Source: Acidobacteriota bacterium
GTDB lineage: Bacteria > Acidobacteriota > Aminicenantia > UBA2199
DNA: 40,147 nt
Assembly (NCBI GenBank): GCA_025456205.1
Contig: JALOLA010000009.1
Coordinates: 1-40,147 of the forward strand
Reading direction: 5' to 3'
In this document: in pieces, positions 18,749-28,541 of the stretch
Layout of the letters: the number at the start of each line of letters is the position of its first letter
Numbering within the stretch: position 1 is the first letter of the stretch
The notes under the pieces: model-generated
Database searches by the model: none
What the model saw: the letters and a program-made list of their open reading frames with translations, nothing else
Told to the model about the DNA's origin: nothing
Made by a program: the position numbers and the translations under genes

Positions 18749-21136
18749 TCATTCGTACCTCAGGCTGTCCACCGGGTTGGCGCGGGCGGCGCGGCGGATC
18801 TCCCAGGAGATGGCCAGGAGCGTGGCCCCCAGGGTCAAGGCGGCGGTTAGTGCGAACATGGAGGCGTCGAGGCTGGCCAGGTTATAGCGGATCATCAATC
18901 GGAACAACTTCGCCACCAGCCAGCTCCCCAGAGCCATGCCGATGATGTTGGCCAGGACGACCAGCCAGACGAACTCCCGCGTAAGCAGTCCGAAAATTCC
19001 GGGCACCGAGGCGCCCAGCACCTTGCGGATGCCGATCTCCTTGGTCCGCCGCTCCACGGCGAAGGAAACGAGGCCGAGCAGGCCCAGGCATGCCACGAAC
19101 AGGATGATCAGGTTGAGGACGGTCATGATTACGTAGACCTTGTTCATCCAGGAATAGATATCGTTGAAATGATCATCCAAGGTGATCGCGAGATAGGGAT
19201 AGTCGCGTGCGACTTGCTTCCAGGCCTGTTCCGCCCGCTGCCGGGCGGTGGCGACGCTGGCGCCGGGCCGGAGCCTGATGAGCAGATAGTTGATTTTTTC
19301 GTTCTCGAGGAACAGCAGGGCCGGCCCCAGGGTGACGCTGGGATTGCGGAATTGAAAGTCCCTGACCACGCCGACCACCGTAGAGTTCTTCCCGTCGATC
19401 GCGATGCGCCGGCCGAGGGGCTGGTCCCAGCCGAGCTGCCGTGCCATGGTTTCGTTGATGAGCAGGCTGTCGCGGTCGTTGAACGCCCGGGAGAAGTCGC
19501 GGCCCTGCCGCAGCGTCATGCCCAGGGTCCGGGTGAACTCCTCGCTCACCCCGTAGGCATTGATCCGCCAGCCGCGATTTTCGTCGATGCCCTCGGGGAC
19601 CACCTTCAGCTCCGCGTCCCAGGAGCCCGGCAGGCTCGCGGCGCCGGCAACCGCAACCGCGTCCGGCAGGCGGTTCAGCTCCGTTTTCAGCACCTCCCGG
19701 TCGCCGGCCGGCACGTCCTTGACCGCCACCGCCAGTACCTGGGAGCGGTCGTATCCGAAGTCGACGGCCAGGAAGTGGTTGAACTGCTTCTTGAACATCA
19801 GCGTCCAGATGATGAGGAAAATGGCCAGTGCGAATTGGGCCACCACCAGGATTTGGCGCAGGAGCTGCCCCTGCTTCCCGGCGTACCGACCTCCCTTGAG
19901 GACCAGCGTCGGGCTGAACTTCGACAGGAACAAGGCGGGATAACTGCCGGCGAACAGGCCGACCAGCACGGTCAGTCCAAGCAGGTACTTGAAAAGGAAG
20001 GGGTGGTTCCAGAGCGGCAGGTCCGGGGAATTCCCCATGTACTGGGTCATGGCGGGGAAGGCGAAGGCGTAGATCAGCAGGGCCAGCGGCAGGGCCAGCA
20101 GGGCCGTGACCAGCGATTCGACCAGGAATTGCTTGACCAGGCTCCAGCGGCTGGCGCCAACGGTCTTGCGCAGGGCGATCTCCTTGGCCCGGCGCATGTG
20201 GCGCGAGGTGGACAGGATCATGAAATTGAGGCAGGCGATGAGCAGTACGATGAAGGCCGAGGCGTATTGCATGTAGATAACCTCGACCTCTCCGTGCAAC
20301 AGCAGCGAGTCCACCCGCGCCGATTTCCGGGAAAGGGATTTCAGGCGAAAATCGAGGAGCGGAAACAGGTACAGCTGCTGGGGGGCCTGCGGCGTGTCGG
20401 CGTAGTGCTTGTGTAGGAATCGGGGAAGTTTGGCGTTCAGGCGCTTGGGGTCTGCACCCCGGGCGAGGCGCAGAAAGGTGGTGAACGGGGCTTTTTCCCA
20501 GCTCTCCAGGTCGGGAAGGAGGAGGCGGGCGGCGTCCATGGTGACCAGCATCTCGAACTGGATCGATGAATTCTCGTAGAGGCCCCGGGAGACGCCGGTG
20601 ACAGTGACGCTGACCCGGCTGTTGATGGTCAGGACCCTTCCCAGCGGGTTCTCCCGGCCGAAGAACTTCTCCGCGGTGCGCTGCGACAGGATGGCGGAAT
20701 AGGGCTGCGAGAGCGCCGTGGCGCGATGGCCGGATACCAGGGAGAAGGAAAAGATGTCGAGGAAATTGGCGTCCACGAAGCGCAGCCGGTTCTGGTGAAA
20801 GACATTGTCCCCGCAGCGCACGATCTGGGTGCCGGCCGCCAGGATGCGGGTGCCGTCCTCGATCTCGGGGAACTCGCTGCGCAGCGCCGCCAGCATGGGC
20901 CCGGGAGTGTACGCCGCATGCGACACGGTATCGTTGCCGCTGTCGTTGACCTGGACCAGGCCGTGGATGCGCCCGGCGTCGCGGTGGAATTTGTCCGCGG
21001 TGAACTGCAGGTCCTCCAGCACGGCGATCATGGCAAAATAAGCCAGGCCCACGGCCAGGCCGACGATGCCGACCAGGCTGTAGCCCTTCTGCTTGAGCAG
21101 GTTCCGCCAGGCGGTCTTGATCAGGTTGGCCAGCAT
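18749..21136 (-). CDS. MacB/FtsX-type ABC transporter permease (operon A, third)
   Basis: SRHMRRAKEIALRKTVGASRWSLVKQFLVESL, VERRTKEIGIRKVLGASVPGIFGLLTREFVWLV, C-terminus RAARANPVDSLRYE. Confidence 0.88.
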   Translation of the reverse strand: MLANLIKTAWRNLLKQKGYSLVGIVGLAVGLAYFAMIAVLEDLQFTADKFHRDAGRIHGLVQVNDSGNDTVSHAAYTPGPMLAALRSEFPEIEDGTRILAAGTQIVRCGDNVFHQNRLRFVDANFLDIFSFSLVSGHRATALSQPYSAILSQRTAEKFFGRENPLGRVLTINSRVSVTVTGVSRGLYENSSIQFEMLVTMDAARLLLPDLESWEKAPFTTFLRLARGADPKRLNAKLPRFLHKHYADTPQAPQQLYLFPLLDFRLKSLSRKSARVDSLLLHGEVEVIYMQYASAFIVLLIACLNFMILSTSRHMRRAKEIALRKTVGASRWSLVKQFLVESLVTALLALPLALLIYAFAFPAMTQYMGNSPDLPLWNHPFLFKYLLGLTVLVGLFAGSYPALFLSKFSPTLVLKGGRYAGKQGQLLRQILVVAQFALAIFLIIWTLMFKKQFNHFLAVDFGYDRSQVLAVAVKDVPAGDREVLKTELNRLPDAVAVAGAASLPGSWDAELKVVPEGIDENRGWRINAYGVSEEFTRTLGMTLRQGRDFSRAFNDRDSLLINETMARQLGWDQPLGRRIAIDGKNSTVVGVVRDFQFRNPSVTLGPALLFLENEKINYLLIRLRPGASVATARQRAEQAWKQVARDYPYLAITLDDHFNDIYSWMNKVYVIMTVLNLIILFVACLGLLGLVSFAVERRTKEIGIRKVLGASVPGIFGLLTREFVWLVVLANIIGMALGSWLVAKLFRLMIRYNLASLDASMFALTAALTLGATLLAISWEIRRAARANPVDSLRYE

Positions 21137-21148
21137 CTCACGCTCCTT

Positions 21149-23560
21149 CTATTCGTACCTCAGGCTGTCGACGGGGTTGGCGCGGGCGGCGCGCACGACC
21201 TGTATGCCGATGGTCGCGAGGCTCACTCCCAGGGTGATCAGGACAGCCAACGCAAAGGGCCCGGCATCGAGCCTGATGCGGAAGGCAAAGTCGCCCAGCC
21301 AGCGCTTCATGAGGAAATAGGCGATGGGGCAGGCAATGACGCTGGCCAGGAGGACATGCTTGAGGAATTCCCCCGACAGCAGCCAGCTGATCCTTGTCAT
21401 GGAGGCGCCCAGCACCTTGCGGATGCCGATCTCCTTGGTGCGCTGGCGGACGATGAAGATGGAAAGCCCGAGGAGCCCCAGGCAGGCAATGACGATGGCC
21501 AGGACCGTGAATGCGAGCAGCTGCCCGGAGAGCCGCGATTCGGCCGCATAGACCCTGGCGAACCGATCGTCGAAAAACTGGAAGTCAAAGGACTGGCCGT
21601 GGCTGTGGCGTTGCCAGATGCGCCGGATGCCAGCCAGCGCTTGCGGCAGGTCGGGAGTCAGGATGCGTACCGCCAGCAGCGGGCCGAAGGCATCTTCGCC
21701 CCAATAATTGATGGCCATGGGCAGGATTCTCTGGCGCAAGGATTGAAAATGGAAGTCCCTGACCACGCCCAGGACGGGGACCCTCTCCCCGTCCATCGAG
21801 ATCAGCTGCTTCCCCGCGGGATCGCTCATTCCCAGGGCCCGGGCCGCCGCTTCGTTGATGACGATGCCCTTGCGATCGCCAGGCCGGGCCTTGTCGAAGA
21901 AGCGGCCGCTGGCCAGGCGCAGCTGAAAGACCTTGGCGAAATTCTCGTCGCAGAACAGCCGCTGCAATTTCATCATCTGGGCGGCCGGAGCGCCGGGATT
22001 CTTGTAAAGCTCATCGCCGAACTCGGGATCGCCCATCCAATGGCTCGCGGAGCTGACGGCCTCGACCTCCGGGCGGGCCAGCAATTCCTGCTTGACGGCA
22101 CGAACCCCCTTGCCCAGGTCGTTGGCCTTGCGAATGACCAGCACCTGATCCTGGTCGAAGCCGAGATTGCGGTCCTGCATGAAATGCAGCTGCTGGTTGA
22201 CCACCAGCGTGCCGATGATCATGATGATCGAAACGGAAAACTGCAGGATGACCAGCAGGCCGCGCAGGGTCGACTTTTTGCTCATGAGCGGGTCGCCTTT
22301 CAGCACGGCCGCCGGCCTGAATGACGACAGCAGGAAAGCGGGATACGTGCCGGCCAGCAGGCTGCTCAGGAGCAGCAGTCCGCCAAGGAGCGGAAGCAGG
22401 GAGCGGTTGGCGAGAATCGTCACCGGCATGCCTTTTCCGGCGAACAGGTCAAGATAAGGCGAAAGAAGCTGGGCCAGGACCACGGCGATCAGGACGGCAA
22501 GGAGAACCAGCAGCAGGGTCTCGCTGAAAAATTGCCGCACCAGCTCGCCGCGGCTCGAGCCGATGCTCTTGCGGATGCCCACCTCGCGGGCCCGGGTGGT
22601 GGCGCGTGCGGTCGTCAGGTTGATGAAGTTGATGCAGGCGAGCGCGAAGATGCCGAAGGCGATCAGGCTGAAGATATAAATATAGCGGATGTCCGAGTTG
22701 GCTTCGATCTCGAAATCGCGATGGGAGCGCAGGTGGATGCCGGTCAGGGGCTGGGGCAGCCAGCGGAAATACGCCCCCGTTCGCGTAAGCTTCGCCCAGC
22801 TGATGCCGAACAGCTTTTCGAGCTCGGGGCGGGCAAAGGCCAGTACCAGGCGGTCGAGTTTGGCCGCGAACTGGGTGGCCGTGATGTCGGGCCGCAGCCT
22901 GAGATAAGTGCTGAAATTGTTGTTGGTGGCAAAACTGTCGGCTTGAGCGTCCCTGCGGTTGCCGAAAGGAGCGATGAAGTCGTAATGAAAGTGGGTCTGC
23001 GGGGGCAGATCGGCGAAAACCCCGCTGACGATGTAGTCCTGGCGGTTGTCGGCGGTCAGCACCTTGCCCAGCGCTTCCTGGGAGCCGAAATACTTGCGGG
23101 CCATGGAAAGGCTGATGGCGACGGCATTGGGCTGCGCGAGAGCGCGCCGGGGGTCGCCCTGGATGAAGGGGACGGAGAACACGTCGAAGAAGGTGGGATC
23201 GGCGAAAAAAAACCGCTCTTCGCTGAAGCACTTTTCACCGTGGCGCAACACCGGAGCCCCGTAATAGCGAAAGCGGGTGACGGCTTCGACCTCGGGAATC
23301 TCGCGCCGGATCAGGGCGGCCAGGGGCGCGCTGGCGGTGGCCATGCTCGCCGTGTTGTCGCTCCAGGATGCATCGACATCGATGCGGTACGTGCGGTCGG
23401 CGTTCGGATAAAAACGATCGTAGGACATCTCGTCCAGGATGTACAGCATGATCATCAGGCAGCAGGCCAGTCCCAGCGCGAATCCGGCGATGGTGATCAG
23501 GGAGTACCCTTTGTGGCAGGCGATGTTGCGCCAGGCGGTCAGCAGATAGTTTCTGAACAT
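21149..23560 (-). CDS. MacB/FtsX-type ABC transporter permease (operon A, second)
   Basis: ATTRAREVGIRKSIGSSRGELVRQFFSETL, RQRTKEIGIRKVLGASMTRISWLLSGEF, C-terminus RAARANPVDSLRYE. Confidence 0.88.
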   Translation of the reverse strand: MFRNYLLTAWRNIACHKGYSLITIAGFALGLACCLMIMLYILDEMSYDRFYPNADRTYRIDVDASWSDNTASMATASAPLAALIRREIPEVEAVTRFRYYGAPVLRHGEKCFSEERFFFADPTFFDVFSVPFIQGDPRRALAQPNAVAISLSMARKYFGSQEALGKVLTADNRQDYIVSGVFADLPPQTHFHYDFIAPFGNRRDAQADSFATNNNFSTYLRLRPDITATQFAAKLDRLVLAFARPELEKLFGISWAKLTRTGAYFRWLPQPLTGIHLRSHRDFEIEANSDIRYIYIFSLIAFGIFALACINFINLTTARATTRAREVGIRKSIGSSRGELVRQFFSETLLLVLLAVLIAVVLAQLLSPYLDLFAGKGMPVTILANRSLLPLLGGLLLLSSLLAGTYPAFLLSSFRPAAVLKGDPLMSKKSTLRGLLVILQFSVSIIMIIGTLVVNQQLHFMQDRNLGFDQDQVLVIRKANDLGKGVRAVKQELLARPEVEAVSSASHWMGDPEFGDELYKNPGAPAAQMMKLQRLFCDENFAKVFQLRLASGRFFDKARPGDRKGIVINEAAARALGMSDPAGKQLISMDGERVPVLGVVRDFHFQSLRQRILPMAINYWGEDAFGPLLAVRILTPDLPQALAGIRRIWQRHSHGQSFDFQFFDDRFARVYAAESRLSGQLLAFTVLAIVIACLGLLGLSIFIVRQRTKEIGIRKVLGASMTRISWLLSGEFLKHVLLASVIACPIAYFLMKRWLGDFAFRIRLDAGPFALAVLITLGVSLATIGIQVVRAARANPVDSLRYE

Positions 23561-23573
23561 GGTTCACCTCGGA

Positions 23574-25967
23574 TCATTCGTACCTCAGGCTGTCGACCGG
23601 GTTGGCGCGCGCGGCGCGGGCGGCCTGTCCGCCCACCGTGATGATGGCGATCAGCATGGCAAGCGATCCTGAAAGCAAGAAGATGCCGATGCCGATCGTG
23701 GCCTGGAAGGCGAAATTCTGCAGCCAACTCTTCATGGCCAGGTAGGTCAGGGGCCAGGCGAACAAATTGGCGGCGATCACCCAGAAGACAAATTTTCGCG
23801 TCAGCAGCAGCACCAAGCTGACGACCGAGGCCCCGAGCGTCTTGCGGATGCCGATCTCTTTGATCCGCTGCTCGATGTTGAACGAAGCCAGGGCGAACAG
23901 GCCCAGGCAGGAAATGAGCAGGCAAAGACCTGAAAAGATCGTCGCCAGTTTCTGCTGTTTTCGGTCCTGCTCATAATATCGGGACAGACGCTGGTCGAGG
24001 AATGAAAAGGCGAAGGGGCGGCCGGGTGCAAAGACCGTCCATTTCGCGCGCAGTGCATCCAGTGATTCCTGGATGCGCCCTCCGCGCAGGCGCACGTTGA
24101 GATAGGCCGGCGTCTCCAGTGGCTGAACGATATACGTCGCCCGGACGTCGCGATGCAGCGAGCGGTAGTGGAAGTTGCGCGCCACGCCGATCACGGTCCC
24201 ATACTGGCAGCGCTTGCCGATCGGTTCTTTCCAGCCCAGGGCCCTGACCAGGTTTTCGCTGACGATGAACTCCATGGTGCCGTCCTGCAGGTCCTGCGGG
24301 TTGGGCCGCCGGGAAAAATTGCGGCCGGCGACGATCTGAATGCCCATCGTCGCGAAATAGTCCTTGTCGGCCTGCAGGGAATTGAACGCATGGCCCTGCA
24401 TTTCGCCGCTGCTGCTTTCCCAGGAGAAGGCGTAGCCCGTGAAGCCGTTGCCGGGGATGGAGTCGGAAAATGAAGCCGCCGCGACCCCCGGCAGGCGCAG
24501 GATCTCGTTTTTGTAAACGCCGCCGCGCTTGCGAAGTTCGCTGTCGCCGACGTTGATCAGGACGACCGGGTCCCTGGTGAAGCCCAGGTCCCGGTTGCGG
24601 ATGAAGTTCAGCTGGCGGTTCATCAGGAAGGTCAGGGCAATGGCGCCGATGGCAATGACGAACTGCACCACCAGCAGGGACTGGCGCAGAAGCCGCCCGG
24701 CCGCCTGGTTTCCCGATCTGTCTTTCAGGTTTTTCAGCGGGGAGATCCGCGCCAGATAAAAAGCCGGGTAGAGCCCGGCCAAAAGACTGACCACGAGCCA
24801 GATGGCCAGCAGGCCCGGCAGCAGGAACAGGTTGGTGAAAAGATCCACGCGCAGGTCCTTCCCGATCACCTGGTTCAGCGGGGTCAGGGACAAAACACCC
24901 TGGGCCATGGCCAGCCCCGCCAGCATGGCCATGAGGACGAAAAGCGACGATTCTCCCAAAAAATGAATGACCAGTTGCCCGTGGCTTGAACCGACGATCT
25001 TTTTGACGCCGATCTCCTTGGCCCGCTTGCCGGAACGGGAGGTGGTCAGGTTGACGTAGTTCACGCCGGCCAGGAACAGGATCAGCAGCACGACGCCGCA
25101 GAACCAGAGCAGAAAACGGGAATTGGCTTCGGCCTGCTGACTATCGATGATGGAGCGCAAGTGGATCCCGGTCAGAGGTTCCACCAACGAACGGTAATGG
25201 ATGCCATCGCTGGCCGCCTGGTATTTTTCGTAGAACTGCCGCCCCTTGCGGTCGAAATCGGCCGCCGTGAATCCCGGGGCAAACAGGAAATACACTTCAT
25301 CGCCCATGTTACTGGACAAATCCGATGGCTGGTAAAGCTTTGCCTGGTCGAGGCCCTTGAAGCGGGTGGAGTAGGAGAGCAGGGCGGAGAACTGCAACTG
25401 GCTGTTGGCGGACGGGTCGGCGATCACGCCGGTGACTTCGAACGGCTCCTGGTTTTCGATGCCCAGCACTTCTCCCAGCGGGCTCCTGTCGCCGAAAATT
25501 TTCCTGGCCAGTGAGCGGGTCAGCACCATGGTGTTGTCCCTCGTCAAAGCGCCTTTTGCGTCACCGTAGACAAACGCATGGGTGAAAACATGAAAAATGC
25601 TCGGGTCCGCCCACAGGAAATTCTCCTCGGAGAAGGCGCGCTCCCTTTGCTTGACCAGCGTTTCCCCCAGGTAGCCGATGCGCACGAAGGATTCGATCTC
25701 GGGGATGAAATCCTTCAGCAGCGGCCCGGCGCCGGGATTGCAGCCGCTCTGGACGCCGGTCACGCCGCCGATGGTCATCTCCACGCCGTAGCGGAAGATG
25801 CGCTCGTGCTTTGCATGATGCCGGTCGTGGCTCAGCTCGCTCTGCACGAACAGCAGCCCGATGATGCAGCAGGCGATCCCCAGTCCCAGGCCGAAGATGT
25901 TGATCAGCGAATGGAACTTGTCGCGGGCCAGCCCCCGACAAGTTTGCTTGATCAGGTTTTTTGACAT
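23574..25967 (-). CDS. MacB/FtsX-type ABC transporter permease (operon A, first)
   Basis: SGKRAKEIGVKKIVGSSHGQLVIHFLGESS, EQRIKEIGIRKTLGASVVSLVLLLTRKFVFWV, C-terminus RAARANPVDSLRYE. Confidence 0.88.
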   Translation of the reverse strand: MSKNLIKQTCRGLARDKFHSLINIFGLGLGIACCIIGLLFVQSELSHDRHHAKHERIFRYGVEMTIGGVTGVQSGCNPGAGPLLKDFIPEIESFVRIGYLGETLVKQRERAFSEENFLWADPSIFHVFTHAFVYGDAKGALTRDNTMVLTRSLARKIFGDRSPLGEVLGIENQEPFEVTGVIADPSANSQLQFSALLSYSTRFKGLDQAKLYQPSDLSSNMGDEVYFLFAPGFTAADFDRKGRQFYEKYQAASDGIHYRSLVEPLTGIHLRSIIDSQQAEANSRFLLWFCGVVLLILFLAGVNYVNLTTSRSGKRAKEIGVKKIVGSSHGQLVIHFLGESSLFVLMAMLAGLAMAQGVLSLTPLNQVIGKDLRVDLFTNLFLLPGLLAIWLVVSLLAGLYPAFYLARISPLKNLKDRSGNQAAGRLLRQSLLVVQFVIAIGAIALTFLMNRQLNFIRNRDLGFTRDPVVLINVGDSELRKRGGVYKNEILRLPGVAAASFSDSIPGNGFTGYAFSWESSSGEMQGHAFNSLQADKDYFATMGIQIVAGRNFSRRPNPQDLQDGTMEFIVSENLVRALGWKEPIGKRCQYGTVIGVARNFHYRSLHRDVRATYIVQPLETPAYLNVRLRGGRIQESLDALRAKWTVFAPGRPFAFSFLDQRLSRYYEQDRKQQKLATIFSGLCLLISCLGLFALASFNIEQRIKEIGIRKTLGASVVSLVLLLTRKFVFWVIAANLFAWPLTYLAMKSWLQNFAFQATIGIGIFLLSGSLAMLIAIITVGGQAARAARANPVDSLRYE

Positions 25968-26071
25968 GGTTCACCTCGGGCAGCCCGCGTTTCATGGCTT
26001 CGGCCAGGGAGGCACATGTTCCGCCATGCAGCTTTCAGGTTGTTTTTTGTCATCAACGGCTTTGGCTGCGA

Positions 26072-26221
26072 TCAGATCAAAAAGAATATGGCGATCGCGG
26101 CCCCCGCAAGAAACAGAAAATCGAATATGTTCATTTGCACCTTGGCGCGGCGCAGGCGGCGCTGGATTTCTTCCTCCCAGGCGCCGGGGTCAACCGCGGG
26201 TCTTTTAATGTGCTGGCTCAT
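26072..26221 (-). CDS. 49-aa single-TM small protein (below ORF-track cutoff)
   Basis: MSQHIKRPAVDPGAWEEEIQRRLRRAKVQMNIFDFLFLAGAAIAIFFLI-stop; charged amphipathic N-terminus then one TM; lies between ATPase and first permease. Confidence 0.6.
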   Translation of the reverse strand: MSQHIKRPAVDPGAWEEEIQRRLRRAKVQMNIFDFLFLAGAAIAIFFLI

Positions 26222-26278
26222 GTCGTCCTCCCTCTCCTGCCGGCGTCCAGGCTGCGGCCGCCGGCATTCATTTCCATT

Positions 26279-26968
<690 letters not shown>

Positions 26969-26999
26969 TTTTTCTCCTTATGCGTGTCCGTTCCACGGC

Positions 27000-28256
27000 C
27001 TATTTGAAAACCAGGCGTTCATTGTCGCCGAAACTGTCGTAACTGGAGGTGACCACCTGCTCGCCGGCACGCAGGCCGGCGAGCACTTCAAAAGCGTCGG
27101 GATTCTGCCGTCCCAGGCGGATCTCCTTCCTGATCGCCGTTTTGCCGTCCGGGGCGAGCACGAAAGCCCAGTTGCCGCCGGTTTTTTGGAAGAAGCCGCC
27201 GCGGGGCAGAAGCAGGGCCTCGGCGACATCGCTGAGCTCCAGCCGGATGTGCAAGGTCTGGCCGCGGCGGATGCCCGGCGCCTGGCGACCGGGGAACTCC
27301 AGGTCGACAAAGAACTTGCCATCCCTGACCTCGGGATACACGCGGCTGACCACCATATTGTAATGGGCTCCGGATAGTTCGAACTGACCGGTCCTGCCTT
27401 TCTGGATCCGGTCGATGTAAAATTCGTCGATCCCGGCCCGCGCCTTGAAGCCCTCGGGAGCATCGATCTGCCCCAGGCGTTCTCCCGGCGATTTCGACTG
27501 CCCTGGCTCCGCCTCCAGCGAGGTCAGTGTGCCGGTGATCGGGGCGCAGAGGGTCAGGTTGTCCAATTTGCCCTTGGCGACCCGGAGGTTGGCCTCCATG
27601 CGCCGGACCGCCTCCTCGAGCTGCCCGATCTGCTGCTGGCGGAAGCTCAATTCCTTCTCCTGCGACTCGGCGGCCAGCCGGCGCTGGTTCTTCACCATGT
27701 CGTATTCGTCGCGGGTATCCGCAAAGTCGTTGCGGGAGATGAGTTTCTCTTCGTACAGCAGCCGGTAGCTTTCATATTTCCGCTTCTGCTTTTCCACCTG
27801 GAATTCAAGATCGGCCAGGTTCCTTTCCAGGCTCAGGCGGTTTTGCTCGAACGACAGCCGGGTGTTGCGCAGGTTGTTGATCTGCTGGAAGAGCTCCGCT
27901 TCGCGGTACATGATGTCCATCAGCAGCGAGGTGTTGGAAAGCTTGAGGATCTTGTCGCCCTTCTTGACCGGGGAACCCGCCTCGATGTAGATCGTTTCCA
28001 CCAGTCCCCCTTCCTCCACGTCCAAAAAGATCGTCTGCATGGGAAGCACTTCCCCCATGATGGGGATGAATTCCTGGAAGGGGCCGTGCTGGATCGTGGA
28101 GATCGTCAATTTCTCCTTTTCCACGTTGAGCGTCGAGCGATGGCTCTGGAAGATCAGCATGTAGCCGATCAGCAAAATGAAAAGTCCGGACAGGGAATAG
28201 GCGATGATCCTGCGGCGGGGCCATTTCTTCCTGGCGATGATCTTGTCCATGCTCAT
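27000..28256 (-). CDS. HlyD/RND-type periplasmic adaptor protein, first gene of operon A
   Basis: Single N-terminal TM, barrel-sandwich halves (GLVETIYIEAGSPVKKGDKIL; LCAPITGTLTSLEAEPGQS) flanking a long coiled coil. Confidence 0.85.
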   Translation of the reverse strand: MSMDKIIARKKWPRRRIIAYSLSGLFILLIGYMLIFQSHRSTLNVEKEKLTISTIQHGPFQEFIPIMGEVLPMQTIFLDVEEGGLVETIYIEAGSPVKKGDKILKLSNTSLLMDIMYREAELFQQINNLRNTRLSFEQNRLSLERNLADLEFQVEKQKRKYESYRLLYEEKLISRNDFADTRDEYDMVKNQRRLAAESQEKELSFRQQQIGQLEEAVRRMEANLRVAKGKLDNLTLCAPITGTLTSLEAEPGQSKSPGERLGQIDAPEGFKARAGIDEFYIDRIQKGRTGQFELSGAHYNMVVSRVYPEVRDGKFFVDLEFPGRQAPGIRRGQTLHIRLELSDVAEALLLPRGGFFQKTGGNWAFVLAPDGKTAIRKEIRLGRQNPDAFEVLAGLRAGEQVVTSSYDSFGDNERLVFK

Positions 28257-28281
28257 TCGCTGTTACCTCTGCTCAATGAAA

Positions 28282-28297
28282 AGCAACTATGATGCCA
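28282..28297 (-). promoter_or_regulatory. Sigma-54 promoter of operon A: TGGCATCATAGTTGCT
   Basis: Minus-strand TGGCAT-N5-TTGCT; predicted TSS near 28271 leaves a ~15-nt leader containing AGAGGT before ATG 28256. Confidence 0.8.
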
Positions 28298-28403
28298 AGC
28301 AGAAGGCGGGATCTCAGGATGGCCGAGAACCTCGATAAAACAAGAGAAATACGGCTCTACGGCTTTTGTAGAATGCGTGCCCGGCCTGCAGGCCAACTTG
28401 TCA

Positions 28404-28420
28404 TGTCCGCTGACGGAACA
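28404..28420. promoter_or_regulatory. Promoter-proximal UAS for operon A: TGTCCGCTGACGGAACA
   Basis: Inverted-repeat site matching 18359-18375 at 13/17 positions. Confidence 0.65.
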
Positions 28421-28425
28421 ACAAT

Positions 28426-28441
28426 TGTCCGTTTCCGGACA
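28426..28441. promoter_or_regulatory. Distal UAS for operon A: TGTCCGTTTCCGGACA
   Basis: Perfect TGTCCG-N4-CGGACA; 15/16 identical to 18381-18396. Confidence 0.75.
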
Positions 28442-28507
28442 TTACTTGGCCATGCAGATGGCGAATGCGGAAGATTTTCCCTTTCCATGGGAGCTATTCG
28501 CCGGCTA

Positions 28508-28516
28508 TGCTATAAT
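28508..28516 (+). promoter_or_regulatory. Putative extended -10 promoter (TGCTATAAT) for response regulator/kinase operon
   Basis: tgctataat fits TGnTATAAT; lies 25-50 nt before candidate starts 28542 and 28557. Confidence 0.5.
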
Positions 28517-28541
28517 GGAAAGGAAATTGCTTGTGTTCTGC

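Noticed and set aside
20726-22324. 532-aa plus-strand ORF antisense to two permeases
   Set aside because: Crosses the junction of two well-supported minus-strand permease genes; low-complexity composition typical of a shadow ORF.
28383-28394. Perfect 12-bp palindrome GGCCTGCAGGCC near operon A promoter
   Set aside because: No counterpart upstream of operon B and easily produced by chance in GC-rich DNA; not claimed as a binding site.
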